Of a stretch of DNA of 64,000 nucleotides, positions 27,167 through 36,791 are shown one piece after another. Position numbers and translations under genes: made by a program. The stretch comes from Microvirga splendida (lineage in GTDB: Bacteria > Pseudomonadota > Alphaproteobacteria > Rhizobiales > Beijerinckiaceae). The stretch's first letter is position 1; every line of letters begins with the position of its first letter. Location: assembly GCF_016427565.1 (NCBI RefSeq), contig NZ_JAELXT010000002.1:248001-312000 (forward strand), given 5' to 3'. The notes beneath the pieces were generated by a model. That model saw only the letters and a program-made list of their open reading frames with translations. It made no database searches and was not told the origin of the DNA.

Positions 27167-28522
27167 TCACTCTGCCGCGATGGTTAACGGCTCGCCGAGG
27201 CGCTTGCCGAAGCCCGCTTCCTCCAGGGTTTCCGGCATGGGACCGCCGGTCGCCCAGTCCAGAAGCTCGACCGTATGGACGATGGGGATCCCTGTGCCCT
27301 TCCCGATCTGGGTCATGCAGCCGATATTGCCGGTGGCGATGAGGTCGGGCTTGGTGCGCTCGATATTGGCCACCTTGCGGGCGCGGAGCTGGGCGGCGAT
27401 CTCCGGCTGGAGCAGGTTGTAGGTGCCGGCCGAGCCGCAGCAGATATGCCCTTCCGGCACGTCCTTCACGGTGAAGCCCGCCTTCTTCAGCAGGGTCTTG
27501 GGCTCGGTGCGGATCGCCTGCCCGTGCTGCATGGAACAGGCCGAATGATAGGCCACCACCAGGTCCGTCTCCCGCACCGGCTCCATCAGCGTCAGGGACG
27601 TGACGTATTCCGTGATGTCCTTGGCAAGCGCCGACACCCGGGCCGCCTTCTCGGCATAGGCGGGGTCCTCCCGGAACATGAAGCCGTAATCCTTGATCGT
27701 GGTGCCGCAGCCGGAGGCGGTGATGACGATGGCGTCCAGCCCCTCCCCGTCCATCTCGGCGATCCAGGCGTCGATGTTGCGCTTGGCGAAATCGTGGCTT
27801 TGCTCGTCCCGGCCCATGTGGTGGACGAGAGCGCCGCAGCACCCCTCCCCCTTCGGCTGCACCACGTCGATGCCGTGACGGTTGAGGAGGCGGGTGGCGG
27901 CCTCGTTGAAGCCGGGCTTGAGCACCGGCTGGGCGCAGCCGGACAGGATGGCGACACGGCCCCGGCGCTCCCCATGCGCCTTGTAGGTGCCGGGCTGGTC
28001 GAAGGGGGTGCGGGCCGGCACCTGCGCGGGCGCCAGCTCGATCATCGCCTGCAGGCGGCTGCCCAGGAACGGCAGCGCGCCCACCAGACCCTTGAAGGGC
28101 TTGGCCAGCATCGCGGCGCCGAGCGCGAAGCGGAAGCGGTTGGGATAGGGCAGCACGGTGGCGAGCACCCAGCGCAGGAGCCGGTCGTGCCAGGGCCGCG
28201 TGTAGGTGGCCTCGATGTAGGCGCGGGCATGATCGACGAGGTGCATGTAATGCACGCCCGACGGACACGTGGTCATGCAGGACAGACAAGAGAGGCAGCG
28301 GTCGATGTGCTTGACCACCTCGGGAGAGGCGGGCTTGCCGCTCTCCAGCATGTCCTTCATCAGGTAGATACGCCCGCGGGGAGAGTCGAGCTCGTCCCCG
28401 AGCAGAAGGTAGGTCGGGCAGGTGGCGGTGCAGAAGCCGCAATGAACGCAGGTGCGGAGAATGGCCTCCGACGCCGCCATGGCGGGATCTCTCAGCTGAT
28501 CGGGCGTGAAATTGGTTTGCAT
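27167..28522 (-). CDS. glcF: Glycolate oxidase iron-sulfur subunit GlcF
   Basis: 451 aa. Two 4Fe-4S ferredoxin motifs lie in the N-terminus: CVHCGFCTATCPTYLLLGDE and CLSCLSCMTTCPSG. Two CCG (cysteine-rich) domains follow, with GEGCCGAL and EGHICCGSAGTYN. GlcF passes electrons from the flavin subunits GlcD/GlcE to the membrane quinone pool during glycolate oxidation to glyoxylate. Last gene of the minus-strand operon glcD-glcE-DUF2585-glcF; the last three genes are separated by just a few bases. Confidence 0.95.
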   Translation of the reverse strand: MQTNFTPDQLRDPAMAASEAILRTCVHCGFCTATCPTYLLLGDELDSPRGRIYLMKDMLESGKPASPEVVKHIDRCLSCLSCMTTCPSGVHYMHLVDHARAYIEATYTRPWHDRLLRWVLATVLPYPNRFRFALGAAMLAKPFKGLVGALPFLGSRLQAMIELAPAQVPARTPFDQPGTYKAHGERRGRVAILSGCAQPVLKPGFNEAATRLLNRHGIDVVQPKGEGCCGALVHHMGRDEQSHDFAKRNIDAWIAEMDGEGLDAIVITASGCGTTIKDYGFMFREDPAYAEKAARVSALAKDITEYVTSLTLMEPVRETDLVVAYHSACSMQHGQAIRTEPKTLLKKAGFTVKDVPEGHICCGSAGTYNLLQPEIAAQLRARKVANIERTKPDLIATGNIGCMTQIGKGTGIPIVHTVELLDWATGGPMPETLEEAGFGKRLGEPLTIAAE

Positions 28523-28530
28523 GGTTTATC

Positions 28531-29148
28531 TCACTGCGACCCTTGCCATTGATTGATGGCATCAATGGGGTGGATCAGCATGATGATGTTGAGGATGAGA
28601 TTGTCGCGGATCCAGAAGCCGACGAAAGCCTCCATGACCAACGCGATGAGGAGCGTCAGCCAGACAGGCCAGAGCCGCGCCAACGTGAACCCGGCGATCA
28701 TGGCGAGAATGTCCGAGACGGAGTTGATGACGCTGTCGCCATAGTAGTCGAGGGCGATGGTGGTTGCCCGATAGCGGTTAATGATCGTGTCGGTGTTCTC
28801 GGCGATCTCCCACGCCGCCTCCAGCCCGATGGCGAGCAGAAGCGCGATACCGAAGGGAAGCGCCTTTCCGCGCAGAACACCGATCATCCAGGCGCCGCAA
28901 TAGAACAGGAAGCCGTGGATGATGTGTGAGGGCGTGTACCAATCGGTCAGATGCTGCGAGTTGCCGGAATCCTTCACGGTCCCATGCCACAGCTCGACGG
29001 TGCCGCAGGTGCAGATCGGCGTGCGCCCCATCATGAGAAGAATGGTGGCGGTGAGCGCGATGAGCCCGAGCGCGAGCCCGACGACCAGCGTTGGGCGCGT
29101 ACCGTTGGAGGCCCTTGCCTCCGAGGTGAGCAAAGTCGTTCCGGCCAT
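28531..29148 (-). CDS. DUF2585 (UPF0314) membrane protein
   Basis: 205 aa with about five transmembrane helices. The family pattern is evident in [20 protein letters not shown] with [10 protein letters not shown] and [23 protein letters not shown] 29148 follows GGGGA by six bases and lies one base after the glcE stop; the ATG at 29163 would overlap glcE. Its place between glcE and glcF suggests, but does not prove, a role in glycolate metabolism such as transport or membrane anchoring. Confidence 0.87.
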   Translation of the reverse strand: MAGTTLLTSEARASNGTRPTLVVGLALGLIALTATILLMMGRTPICTCGTVELWHGTVKDSGNSQHLTDWYTPSHIIHGFLFYCGAWMIGVLRGKALPFGIALLLAIGLEAAWEIAENTDTIINRYRATTIALDYYGDSVINSVSDILAMIAGFTLARLWPVWLTLLIALVMEAFVGFWIRDNLILNIIMLIHPIDAINQWQGSQ

Positions 29149-29149
29149 C

Positions 29150-30334
29150 TCAGATCCCCGCATACATCCGCCCCGGATTCAGAATCCCGGCCGGATCGAA
29201 GGACGCCTTGATGCCACGGGTCAGCGTCATCAGCGCATCGGTTTGCGGCTCGAACACGTCGAGGGTCGAGCGCACTTCCGTGGGCGCCCGCACGAGGGTG
29301 GCATGGCCGCCATAGGTTCTGGTTGCTTCGCGCAGGATGGAGGCGCCCGCATCGCCGTCAGCGGGCGTCGAGATCCAGAGCAGGCCGCCGCCCCAGTCGT
29401 AGAACCATTGCGCGTCGAGGGACTGCGCCACATGCGCAGCCACATCGGGCCCTTTGGTCGGCGCGGTGGAGACGCGCCAGACCGCCCGTCCGCCCTGATC
29501 CGTCAGCACACTGGCATCGCGCACGGACTGCCAGAGCGCCTCGGCACCGTTGCCCTCCAGAATGTCCATGAAGCGGAAGCGCTTCAGCAGGCGCTTGAGC
29601 TCGTTCATGCGATAATCGACCGAGACCCGGAACCCTTCGAGCCGGATCAGCGTGCTGCCGCCGCGCCGGTCGCGATCCGGAATATGCGCCGCGCCCGTCA
29701 CGTCGAAGGGCGAGCCCAGCGCCATCGACAGCGCCTCGATGGCCTGCCGGTCGTCGAGGCCGCGGATGACCAGCGTCGCCATGCGCTCCGGTTTGGGGAG
29801 CACCTTGAAGGTGACCTCGGTGAGAAAGCCGAGCGTGCCCCAGGAGCCTGCCATGAGCTTCACGAGATCGAGGCCCGTGACGTTCTTCATCACGCGCCCG
29901 CCGGACTTCACCGCCTCGCCGCGCCCGTTGACGAAGCGCACGCCGATAAGGCTGTCGCGCGCGGCCCCCGCCATGATCCGGCGCGGGCCGGAGATGTTCA
30001 TGGCCGCCACCGCCCCGATGGTCGGATCGCCCTTCGTGCCGAGAAGCGAGCGGTAATCCATGGGCTCGAAAGGCAGCTCCTGACCTTTTGCAGCCAGCAC
30101 CCGCATGACCTCCAGCACCGGCGTGCCGCTGCGCGCGGATATCACCAGCTCGGCCGGCTCATAGAGCGTGATGCCCGTCATCGCGGCGGATGAGATCGAG
30201 GCGTCGGTCTGGTTCGGCCGGCCCATCGGCGCCTTGGTGCCATTGCCGGAGACGTTCAGCAGCGTGCCCTTGTCGGCGGCGTCGCGAATGATGATGGAGG
30301 CGTCCTGTTCGTCGCGGGGAGTGTGAATGGTCAC
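29150..30334 (-). CDS. glcE: Glycolate oxidase FAD-binding subunit GlcE
   Basis: 394 aa FAD-binding protein of the VAO/PCMH type, smaller than GlcD. Visible: [40 protein letters not shown] and [20 protein letters not shown], the FAD-domain core, then a C-terminal [18 protein letters not shown]. The start is GTG 30334, sharing GTGA with the glcD stop, so the two are translationally coupled. Confidence 0.94.
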   Translation of the reverse strand: MTIHTPRDEQDASIIIRDAADKGTLLNVSGNGTKAPMGRPNQTDASISSAAMTGITLYEPAELVISARSGTPVLEVMRVLAAKGQELPFEPMDYRSLLGTKGDPTIGAVAAMNISGPRRIMAGAARDSLIGVRFVNGRGEAVKSGGRVMKNVTGLDLVKLMAGSWGTLGFLTEVTFKVLPKPERMATLVIRGLDDRQAIEALSMALGSPFDVTGAAHIPDRDRRGGSTLIRLEGFRVSVDYRMNELKRLLKRFRFMDILEGNGAEALWQSVRDASVLTDQGGRAVWRVSTAPTKGPDVAAHVAQSLDAQWFYDWGGGLLWISTPADGDAGASILREATRTYGGHATLVRAPTEVRSTLDVFEPQTDALMTLTRGIKASFDPAGILNPGRMYAGI

Positions 30335-31764
30335 GCGGCGAACCTTCCTTCGAGCGGAAACACTTTGGCGGGATTGAGCAGCCAGCCGGGATCGAACACG
30401 CCGCGCACGCGCATCTGCTGTTCCAGGTCGATAGGGTTGAACTGATGGGTCATGAGATCGCGCTTCTCGATGCCGACGCCGTGCTCGCCGGTCAAACAGC
30501 CGCCGACCTCGACGCAGAGCCTGAGGATGTCCTCGCCGGCCTTCTCGGCCTTCTCCATCTCGCCCGGCACGTTGGTGTTGAACATGACCAGCGGATGCAG
30601 GTTGCCGTCGCCCGCGTGGAACACGTTGGCGACGCCGAGCCCGTAGGACTTCACGATCTCGTCGATGCGCTTGAGCACGTAGGGCAGCTGACCGGTCGGG
30701 ATCGTGCCGTCCATGCAGATGTAGTCGGCCACGCGGCCCGTGGCCCCGAAAGCCGACTTGCGGCCTTTCCAGATCGCAGCGCTCTCGGCCTCGGACTGCG
30801 AGACCTTCATGGTCTTCGGCTTGAAGGGCTCGGCAATGGCCACGATGCGGCGGAGCATGTCGTCAATCTCCTGATCCGAGCCCTCGACCTCGACGATCAG
30901 CATGGCCTCCACGTCGAGCGGGTAGCCCGCATGGGCAAAGGCCTCGCAGATCTGGATCGCGGGCTTGTCCATATATTCGAGCGCCACCGGGATGATGCCC
31001 GCGCCGATGATCGCCGCCACGCAGGCGCCCGCATCCTCGGCCTTCTCGAAGCCGAAGAGCGCAGGCCGCGCGCCTTCCGCAGCGCGCAGGATGCGCACGA
31101 CCGCCTCGGTCACCACGCCGAGCTGCCCTTCCGAGCCGCACACGAGACCGAGGATGTCGTAGCCCGCAGCGTCGAGATGCTCGCCGCCGATCTCCACCAC
31201 CGTGCCGTCGAGCATCACCATGGTGACGCCGAGCAGGTTGTTGGTGGTCACGCCGTATTTCAGGCAGTGGGCGCCGCCGGAATTCATCGCGATGTTGCCG
31301 GCGATCGTGCAGGCGAGCTGGCTCGACGGGTCGGGCGCGTAGAAGAAGCCCTCGTGCGCCACCGCCTGGCTGATGCCGAGATTGGTGATGCCGGCCTGCA
31401 CCCGGGCGGTGCGGCCCTCGAAGCTCACATCCAGCACCCGATTCATCTTGGCGACGCCGAGCACGATAGCGTCCTCCTGCGGGATCGCCCCGCCGCAGAG
31501 CGACGTGCCCGCCCCGCGCGGCACCACCTTCACCCCGTGCTGGTGGCAGAACCGCAGGATGGCCGAGACCTCCTCCGTGGTGGAGGGCAGCACGACGGCG
31601 AGCGGCATCTGGCGGTAGGCGGTCAGGCCGTCGGTCTCGAAGGCCCGGCGCTCGTCCTCGGAGACGATCAGGGCCTCCGACGCGACAAGGCGCCCCAGCC
31701 CGTCGACGATCTCCCTCCGGCGCGCCAGAACAGCCTGGTCGGGTTTGGGAAATGCAATGGTCAT
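30331..31764 (-). CDS. glcD: Glycolate oxidase catalytic subunit GlcD
   Basis: 477-aa FAD-linked oxidase. The FAD-binding PCMH domain has VVPRGAGTSLCGGAIPQEDA and NIAMNSGGAHCLKYGVTTNN; the C-terminal cap has NVFHAGDGNLHPLVMFN and TGEHGVGIEKR, typical of the GlcD/D-lactate dehydrogenase family. It oxidises glycolate (possibly also D-lactate) with GlcE and GlcF. First gene of the operon; ATG 31764 follows AAAGGAGG. It diverges from the cytochrome c/lut operon, sharing a 136-bp control region. Confidence 0.95.
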   Translation of the reverse strand: MTIAFPKPDQAVLARRREIVDGLGRLVASEALIVSEDERRAFETDGLTAYRQMPLAVVLPSTTEEVSAILRFCHQHGVKVVPRGAGTSLCGGAIPQEDAIVLGVAKMNRVLDVSFEGRTARVQAGITNLGISQAVAHEGFFYAPDPSSQLACTIAGNIAMNSGGAHCLKYGVTTNNLLGVTMVMLDGTVVEIGGEHLDAAGYDILGLVCGSEGQLGVVTEAVVRILRAAEGARPALFGFEKAEDAGACVAAIIGAGIIPVALEYMDKPAIQICEAFAHAGYPLDVEAMLIVEVEGSDQEIDDMLRRIVAIAEPFKPKTMKVSQSEAESAAIWKGRKSAFGATGRVADYICMDGTIPTGQLPYVLKRIDEIVKSYGLGVANVFHAGDGNLHPLVMFNTNVPGEMEKAEKAGEDILRLCVEVGGCLTGEHGVGIEKRDLMTHQFNPIDLEQQMRVRGVFDPGWLLNPAKVFPLEGRFAA

Positions 31765-31900
31765 GAAAGCCTCCTTTGAGGATCATCGACTGCGCCCGGG
31801 GCATGGCTACCTTAACAATAAGGCGGCTTTCCCCGGGAGCTTTTTCCAATAATGTAGAATCTCTCTAAGATGATGTACTTGTCCAGCAAAGGAGTTTTTG

Positions 31901-32290
31901 ATGCGTTCCTTCGTACTATCCGCCGCCTTCGTCCTCCTCGGCCTCAGCCAGGCCCAGGCGCAGGACGCGGCCGCCGGCGAGAAGGTCTTCACCCAGTGCC
32001 GGGCCTGCCACCAGGTGGGCGAGAATGCCAAGAACGCGGTGGGGCCGCATCTGAACGGACTTTTCGGGCGCACGGCCGGGTCGGTCGAAGGTTACAACTA
32101 CTCCCCGGCCAACAAGAATTCGGGCATCACCTGGGATGAGGCGGTTTTCCGGGAATACATCAAGAACCCGCGCGCCAAGATCCCCGGCACCAAGATGATC
32201 TATGCCGGGCTGAAGGACGAGCAGAAGATCAACGATCTCATCGCCTATCTGAAGCAGTTCAACGCGCAAGGGCAGAAGGCCACCCAATGA
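31901..32290 (+). CDS. Class I c-type cytochrome, periplasmic
   Basis: 129 aa. Signal peptide of about 20 residues (FVLSAAFVLLGLSQAQAQ), then the haem site CRACH and the distal methionine in GTKMIYAGLKDEQ, close in pattern to mitochondrial-type cytochrome c/c550. AAAGGAG precedes ATG 31901 by seven bases. Its TGA overlaps the ATG of lutA, so it opens the lactate-oxidation operon and may be the electron acceptor for that pathway or for the neighbouring flavin dehydrogenase. Confidence 0.93.
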   Translation: MRSFVLSAAFVLLGLSQAQAQDAAAGEKVFTQCRACHQVGENAKNAVGPHLNGLFGRTAGSVEGYNYSPANKNSGITWDEAVFREYIKNPRAKIPGTKMIYAGLKDEQKINDLIAYLKQFNAQGQKATQ

Positions 32291-33084
32291 GCGGCTTGCA
32301 GCCCCAGGGCCGCCCGGCGAAACCCCGGGTCGGCCTGTTCGTCACCTGCCTCGTCGACCTGATGCGCCCCTCCGTGGGCTTTGCCGCCGTGAAGCTCCTG
32401 GAGGATGCCGGCTGCATCGTGGACGCGCCGGTCCAGACCTGCTGCGGCCAGCCGGCCTACAACTCGGGCGACCGGGGCACCACGCGCGATCTCGCCATGC
32501 AGGTGATCGAGGCCTTCCAGGGTTACGACTACGTGGTCGCGCCCTCCGGCTCCTGCGCGGGCATGATCAAGGCCCACTACCCGGAACTGTTCGAGGAGGA
32601 CCCGAACTGGCGCGCCAAGGCCGATGCGCTTGGAGCCAAGACCTACGAGCTGACGAGCTTCCTGGTCGACGTGCTCGGGGTCACGACGGTGGATGCCTCC
32701 TATGACGGGGCCGTAACCTACCACGATTCCTGCTCGGGCCTGCGGGAGCTCGGCGTCAAGCGCCAGCCGCGCAAGCTCCTGGCGAGCGTTCAGGGCCTCA
32801 CGCTGGTCGAGATGCAGGACAGCGACGTGTGCTGCGGCTTCGGCGGCACCTTCGCGGTGAAGTACAGCGACATCTCCGGCGCCATCGTCGAGGCCAAGGC
32901 CAAGAACATCGAGGAATCCCGCGCCCCCACGGTGCTCGCGGGCGATCTCGGCTGCCTCATGAACATGGCCGGCAAGCTCAGCCGTGATGGCAAACCCGTC
33001 CAGGTGCGTCACGTTGCCGAGGTCCTGGCCGGGATGGTAGACGAGCCACCAATCGGAGCGACGAAGGGGCCTCATTCCGCATGA
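32287..33084 (+). CDS. lutA: Lactate utilisation protein A-type (Fe-S)-binding protein
   Basis: 265 aa. Two CCG domains: FVTCLVDLMRPSVGFAAVKL with TCCGQPAYNSGD, and YHDSCSGLRELGVKRQPRKL with SDVCCGFGGTFAVKYSDIS. These bind Fe-S or link to haem in LutA/YkgE/GlpC proteins. With LutB and LutC it oxidises L-lactate to pyruvate. ATG overlaps the stop of the cytochrome c (ATGA), and its own stop overlaps the next gene. Confidence 0.94.
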   Translation: MSGLQPQGRPAKPRVGLFVTCLVDLMRPSVGFAAVKLLEDAGCIVDAPVQTCCGQPAYNSGDRGTTRDLAMQVIEAFQGYDYVVAPSGSCAGMIKAHYPELFEEDPNWRAKADALGAKTYELTSFLVDVLGVTTVDASYDGAVTYHDSCSGLRELGVKRQPRKLLASVQGLTLVEMQDSDVCCGFGGTFAVKYSDISGAIVEAKAKNIEESRAPTVLAGDLGCLMNMAGKLSRDGKPVQVRHVAEVLAGMVDEPPIGATKGPHSA

Positions 33085-33611
33085 GAGACTATGGGCACAT
33101 CACAGCCAGCCTTTTCCAGATGGACGAAGGGACCTGGCAGCGACATGCGAGCCCCTGGAGCGTCTGGACGCGAGTCGCGTCCCTTCCCCTCCTCCTGGGC
33201 GCAATCTGGAGCCATGCCTGGCTCGGCATCTGGGCGCTCGTGCCTGTCGCGGTCGTTGTTTTATGGCTGTGGCTGAACCCGCGCCTCTTTCCGGCGCCCG
33301 AGCGGACCGACACCTGGAGCGCCATGACCACCTTCGGGGAGCGGGTCTGGCTCAACCGCAAAAACGTTCCCATCCCCGATCACCATGCCCGCATGGCGCA
33401 TCTTCTCACGGCGATTTCCGCCGCGGGTTTTGTCGTGGCGCTCGCCGGGGCTTTCCTGAACAATCTTTTCCTGACGGTCTCCGGCGGACTTGTCGCCTGG
33501 TTCGCCAAGATGTGGTTTTGCGACCGCATGGTCTGGCTCTACGATGAGATGAAGAATAAGCATCCGCCTTATGCCGAGTGGCTGCGGGTCGGACAGAAAG
33601 AGGTCCGATGA
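33081..33611 (+). CDS. Small membrane protein in the lut operon (DUF6653-like)
   Basis: 176 aa. An opening WQRHASPWSVWTRVASLP is followed by two close hydrophobic helices (residues ~30-62) and two more around HLLTAISAAGFVVALAGAFL and LFLTVSGGLVAWF, then FCDRMVWLYDEMK. I believe this is the DUF6653 family, with moderate certainty. ATGA overlaps on both sides bind it tightly to lutA and lutB, so a role in lactate oxidation (membrane docking or transport) is likely but unproven. Confidence 0.8.
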   Translation: MRDYGHITASLFQMDEGTWQRHASPWSVWTRVASLPLLLGAIWSHAWLGIWALVPVAVVVLWLWLNPRLFPAPERTDTWSAMTTFGERVWLNRKNVPIPDHHARMAHLLTAISAAGFVVALAGAFLNNLFLTVSGGLVAWFAKMWFCDRMVWLYDEMKNKHPPYAEWLRVGQKEVR

Positions 33612-35041
33612 CCGTTCACTCCACCTCCCCTCAGTTCAAGCAGAACGCCGCGCGGGCGCTCAACGACGATCAGCTCCAGAAGGCGCTCGGCAACGTGAAG
33701 CAGGGCTTCATCGACAAGCGCCAGATGGCCGCCGACAAGCTGCCGGAATTCGAGGCGCTGCGGGACTCGGCGCGCGACATCAAGAACCACACCCTTGAGC
33801 ATCTCGACCTCTACCTCGAAGCCTACGAGGGAAAGGTGAAGGCGTCCGGCGGGCACGTCCATTTCGCCCGCGACGCCCAGGAGGCCCGCGACATCATCCT
33901 GAACATCTGCCGGGATACGGGCGCGAAGACGGTGACGAAGGGCAAGTCCATGATCTCGGAAGAGATCGGGATCAACCATCACCTGGAAGCCAACGGCATC
34001 ACGCCCGTCGAGACCGATCTCGGCGAATACATCATTCAGCTGCGCAATGAGCTGCCCAGCCACATCATCGCGCCCGCCGTGCATCTGAACGCCACGCAGG
34101 TGGAAGAAGACTTCCGGCGCGTCCACACCCATCTCGACGCCAAGCGCGATCTCTCCGAGCCCGTGCAATTGCTCACCGAGGCGCGCGCCGTGCTGCGCGA
34201 GCGCTTCCTCGCGGCCGATGTGGGCATCACCGGCGCCAACTTCCTGGTGGCCGAGACCGGCACCTCGATCATCGTCACCAACGAGGGCAACGGCGATCTC
34301 ACCCAGATCCTGCCGAAGACCCACATCGTGCTCGCCTCCATCGAGAAGCTCGTGCCGACGCTGGAGGACGTGAGCCAGCTCCTGCGCGTGCTCGCCCGTT
34401 CGGCCACCGGCCAGGAGCTGTCGGTCTACACCACCTTCTCCACCGGCCCCCGCCGCAGCACGGATGCGGACGGACCGGAGAACTATCACGTCATCATCCT
34501 CGACAACGGCCGCTCCTCCATGCTCGGCACGGCCTTCGAGGAGATGCTGCGCTGCATCCGCTGCGGCGCCTGCATGAACCATTGCCCGGTCTATCACGCG
34601 GTCGGCGGACACGCTTACGGCTGGGTCTATCCCGGCCCCATGGGCGCCGTGCTCACGCCGTCGCTCATCGGCGTCGACAAGGCGGGCCACCTGCCCAACG
34701 CCTCCACCTTCTGCGGCCGCTGCGAGAGCGTGTGCCCGGTGCGCATTCCCCTGCCCAAGCTCATGCGCCACTGGCGCGAGCGCGAGTTCGAGCGCCACCT
34801 GACGCCGGCGACCGTGCGCTCCGGTCTCCAGCTCTGGGGCTTCTTCGCCAAGCGCCCGACCCTCTACCGGTTCGCGACCCGCGCAGCCATGGGCGCTCTC
34901 GCGCTCGTAGGCCGCCAGCGCGGCCGCTTCGCCTGGCTGCCCGTGGCGAAGGGCTGGACCAAATACCGCGACTTTCCCGCCCCGCAGGGCGAGACCTTCC
35001 AGCAGCGCTGGAAGCGCGAGCGCAAGGGAGCCCGCGCATGA
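33608..35041 (+). CDS. lutB: Lactate utilisation Fe-S protein LutB
   Basis: 477 aa from ATG 33608 (overlaps the previous stop). The N-terminal LUD domain shows KGKSMISEEIGINHHLEANG and VGITGANFLVAETGTSIIVT. Two ferredoxin motifs follow: CIRCGACMNHCPVY and CGRCESVCPVRIPLPKLM. The C-terminal ~90 residues are basic. LutB is the iron-sulfur part of the LutABC L-lactate dehydrogenase. Its stop overlaps the lutC start. Confidence 0.95.
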   Translation: MTVHSTSPQFKQNAARALNDDQLQKALGNVKQGFIDKRQMAADKLPEFEALRDSARDIKNHTLEHLDLYLEAYEGKVKASGGHVHFARDAQEARDIILNICRDTGAKTVTKGKSMISEEIGINHHLEANGITPVETDLGEYIIQLRNELPSHIIAPAVHLNATQVEEDFRRVHTHLDAKRDLSEPVQLLTEARAVLRERFLAADVGITGANFLVAETGTSIIVTNEGNGDLTQILPKTHIVLASIEKLVPTLEDVSQLLRVLARSATGQELSVYTTFSTGPRRSTDADGPENYHVIILDNGRSSMLGTAFEEMLRCIRCGACMNHCPVYHAVGGHAYGWVYPGPMGAVLTPSLIGVDKAGHLPNASTFCGRCESVCPVRIPLPKLMRHWREREFERHLTPATVRSGLQLWGFFAKRPTLYRFATRAAMGALALVGRQRGRFAWLPVAKGWTKYRDFPAPQGETFQQRWKRERKGARA

Positions 35042-35709
35042 GCGCCCGCGACGACATCCTCGGCAACATCCGCCGCTCGCTCGGCGTCAACGGCACCGAG
35101 ACCATCCGGCGGCAGATGGTTGAGGATCGCCTGGAGCGCTCGCCCCGGGGCGTGATCCCCCAGCGCGGCCAGGTCTCCGGCGAAGAGCGGATCGCCCTGT
35201 TCAAGACCATGGTCGAGACCTCGCTCGCCACGGTGACGGAGGTCGCCTCAGCGTCAGAGGTGCCGCAATCCATCGCGCTGTTCCTGCGCAACCACAACCT
35301 GCCCGCGACCCTGCGCATGGGCGACGATCCGCGCCTGAAGACCATGCCGTGGCAGGACACCACCCTCGACATCGCCCACGGGCCGAGCGAGGGCCGCGAC
35401 CTCAACGCGGTGAGCCACGCCTTCGGGGGCATCGCCGAATCCGGCACGCTCGCGATGGTGTCGAGCGCGGACAACCCCTCCACCCTCAACTTCCTGCCCG
35501 ACAACCACATCATCGTGGTCTCGGCCAAGGACATCGCCAGCGACTACGAATCCGTCTGGAACCGGGTGCGCTTCGCCTACGGCAAGGGCTCGATGCCGCG
35601 CACGGTGAACTGGATCACCGGCCCGTCCCGCTCCGGCGACATCGAGCAGACCCTGCTGCTCGGCGCCCATGGTCCGCGACGGCTGCATGTGGTGGTGGTG
35701 CGGGAGTAG
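35038..35709 (+). CDS. lutC: Lactate utilisation protein LutC
   Basis: 223 aa from ATG 35038, within the last codons of lutB. LUD domain: AFGGIAESGTLAMVSSADNP then TLNFLPDNHIIVVSAKDI, and the end GPSRSGDIEQTLLLGAHGPR, all strongly typical. Completes cytochrome c-lutA-DUF-lutB-lutC. No LutR/LldR-type regulator lies next to it. Confidence 0.94.
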   Translation: MSARDDILGNIRRSLGVNGTETIRRQMVEDRLERSPRGVIPQRGQVSGEERIALFKTMVETSLATVTEVASASEVPQSIALFLRNHNLPATLRMGDDPRLKTMPWQDTTLDIAHGPSEGRDLNAVSHAFGGIAESGTLAMVSSADNPSTLNFLPDNHIIVVSAKDIASDYESVWNRVRFAYGKGSMPRTVNWITGPSRSGDIEQTLLLGAHGPRRLHVVVVRE

Positions 35710-35893
35710 ATCCCAAACCCGATCAGACATTCGGGAGCGGGCGCAGCGTTGAGCGATGTTCCCTCAGCTCGATTGCGCTCGGCACGTTCGCGGCATATAA
35801 TCCTAGGCAGGGTGCGTTGCAGGATTCGATTGCTGCCGGCGCTTCGCTTTGCAGCAATCGCAGACCTTCCTGAGATGCACAGGAGGAGACGGC

Positions 35894-36691
35894 ATGTCGT
35901 CCATAACGTCGGGCATCGCACAGCAGTACAGTGACAGCCAGAAGCTTGCCGCGAGAGCGCGCATCAACTCGAAATACACCGTCGCCGAGGTCGGCTGGTT
36001 CCCGTGGGTGGCCGGTCAACTGCCTCTTCGAGCGGGAGACCGCGTTCTGGACATCGGCTGTGGGCCGGGCTGGTTCTGGGCGGCAACGGCGAGTGCATGG
36101 CCAGAGAAGCTGGATCTGACCCTCGCCGATTTTTCGCCGGGCATGGTGCAGGAGGCGGTTGCGCGCTGCCAGGCATTGCCATTCGGGTCAGTTCAAGGCC
36201 AGCAGGCCGACGCATCCGCGCTTCCGTTCGAGGACGGCTCGTTCGATGCGGTGATAGCCATGCACATGCTCTATCATCTGCCGGACCCCAGGAAGGGAAT
36301 CGCGGAGATGTTCCGGGTCCTGAAGCCGGGCGGCTTTCTGGCGGTCACGACCAATGGCGCCGGCAACATGCGCAGGATGTATGAGCTGACCGCCGTGTTC
36401 GGCAGCCCACCGTCCGATCCGGCTGCCGCAGCCTTCGGCTTCGACACCGCCGACCGCCTCATGCGCTCCCAGTTCGGCAATGTCACAAGGGCGCAGCACC
36501 CGGCGAGGCTCCGGATCACGGATCCGGAAGACGTCTTCCTGGCCCTCACATCCTATCCGCCGGGGGACGGCGCCAGCGCGTCTCAACTCGCGGAGTTCCG
36601 CGACGCCATCGCCACGGCATTCGAGCAAGGGAATGGTGTTCTCGAAGTCGAGAAAGAGGCCGGGCTGTTCCTCAGCAGGAAAATGGGCTGA
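35894..36691 (+). CDS. SAM-dependent methyltransferase (class I, type 11)
   Basis: 265 aa from ATG 35894, with a strong AGGAGG upstream. SAM-binding motif I VLDIGCGPGWFWAA, motif II LTLADFSPGMV, then ALPFEDGSFDAVIAMHMLYH and RVLKPGGFLAVTT. The order matches small-molecule methyltransferases of the UbiE/type 11 group. Substrate unknown; neighbours do not help. It appears to stand alone between lutC and the next gene. Confidence 0.88.
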   Translation: MSSITSGIAQQYSDSQKLAARARINSKYTVAEVGWFPWVAGQLPLRAGDRVLDIGCGPGWFWAATASAWPEKLDLTLADFSPGMVQEAVARCQALPFGSVQGQQADASALPFEDGSFDAVIAMHMLYHLPDPRKGIAEMFRVLKPGGFLAVTTNGAGNMRRMYELTAVFGSPPSDPAAAAFGFDTADRLMRSQFGNVTRAQHPARLRITDPEDVFLALTSYPPGDGASASQLAEFRDAIATAFEQGNGVLEVEKEAGLFLSRKMG

Positions 36692-36791
36692 TCGGGAGTC
36701 CCTGTCGGGACGTTTGAAGAGGAGCCCCTTCGACAAGTCTTCCGACAGGGCCATAATCCTCGCACAGCAGCCGCGAAGCCTGGAGCCCCGC

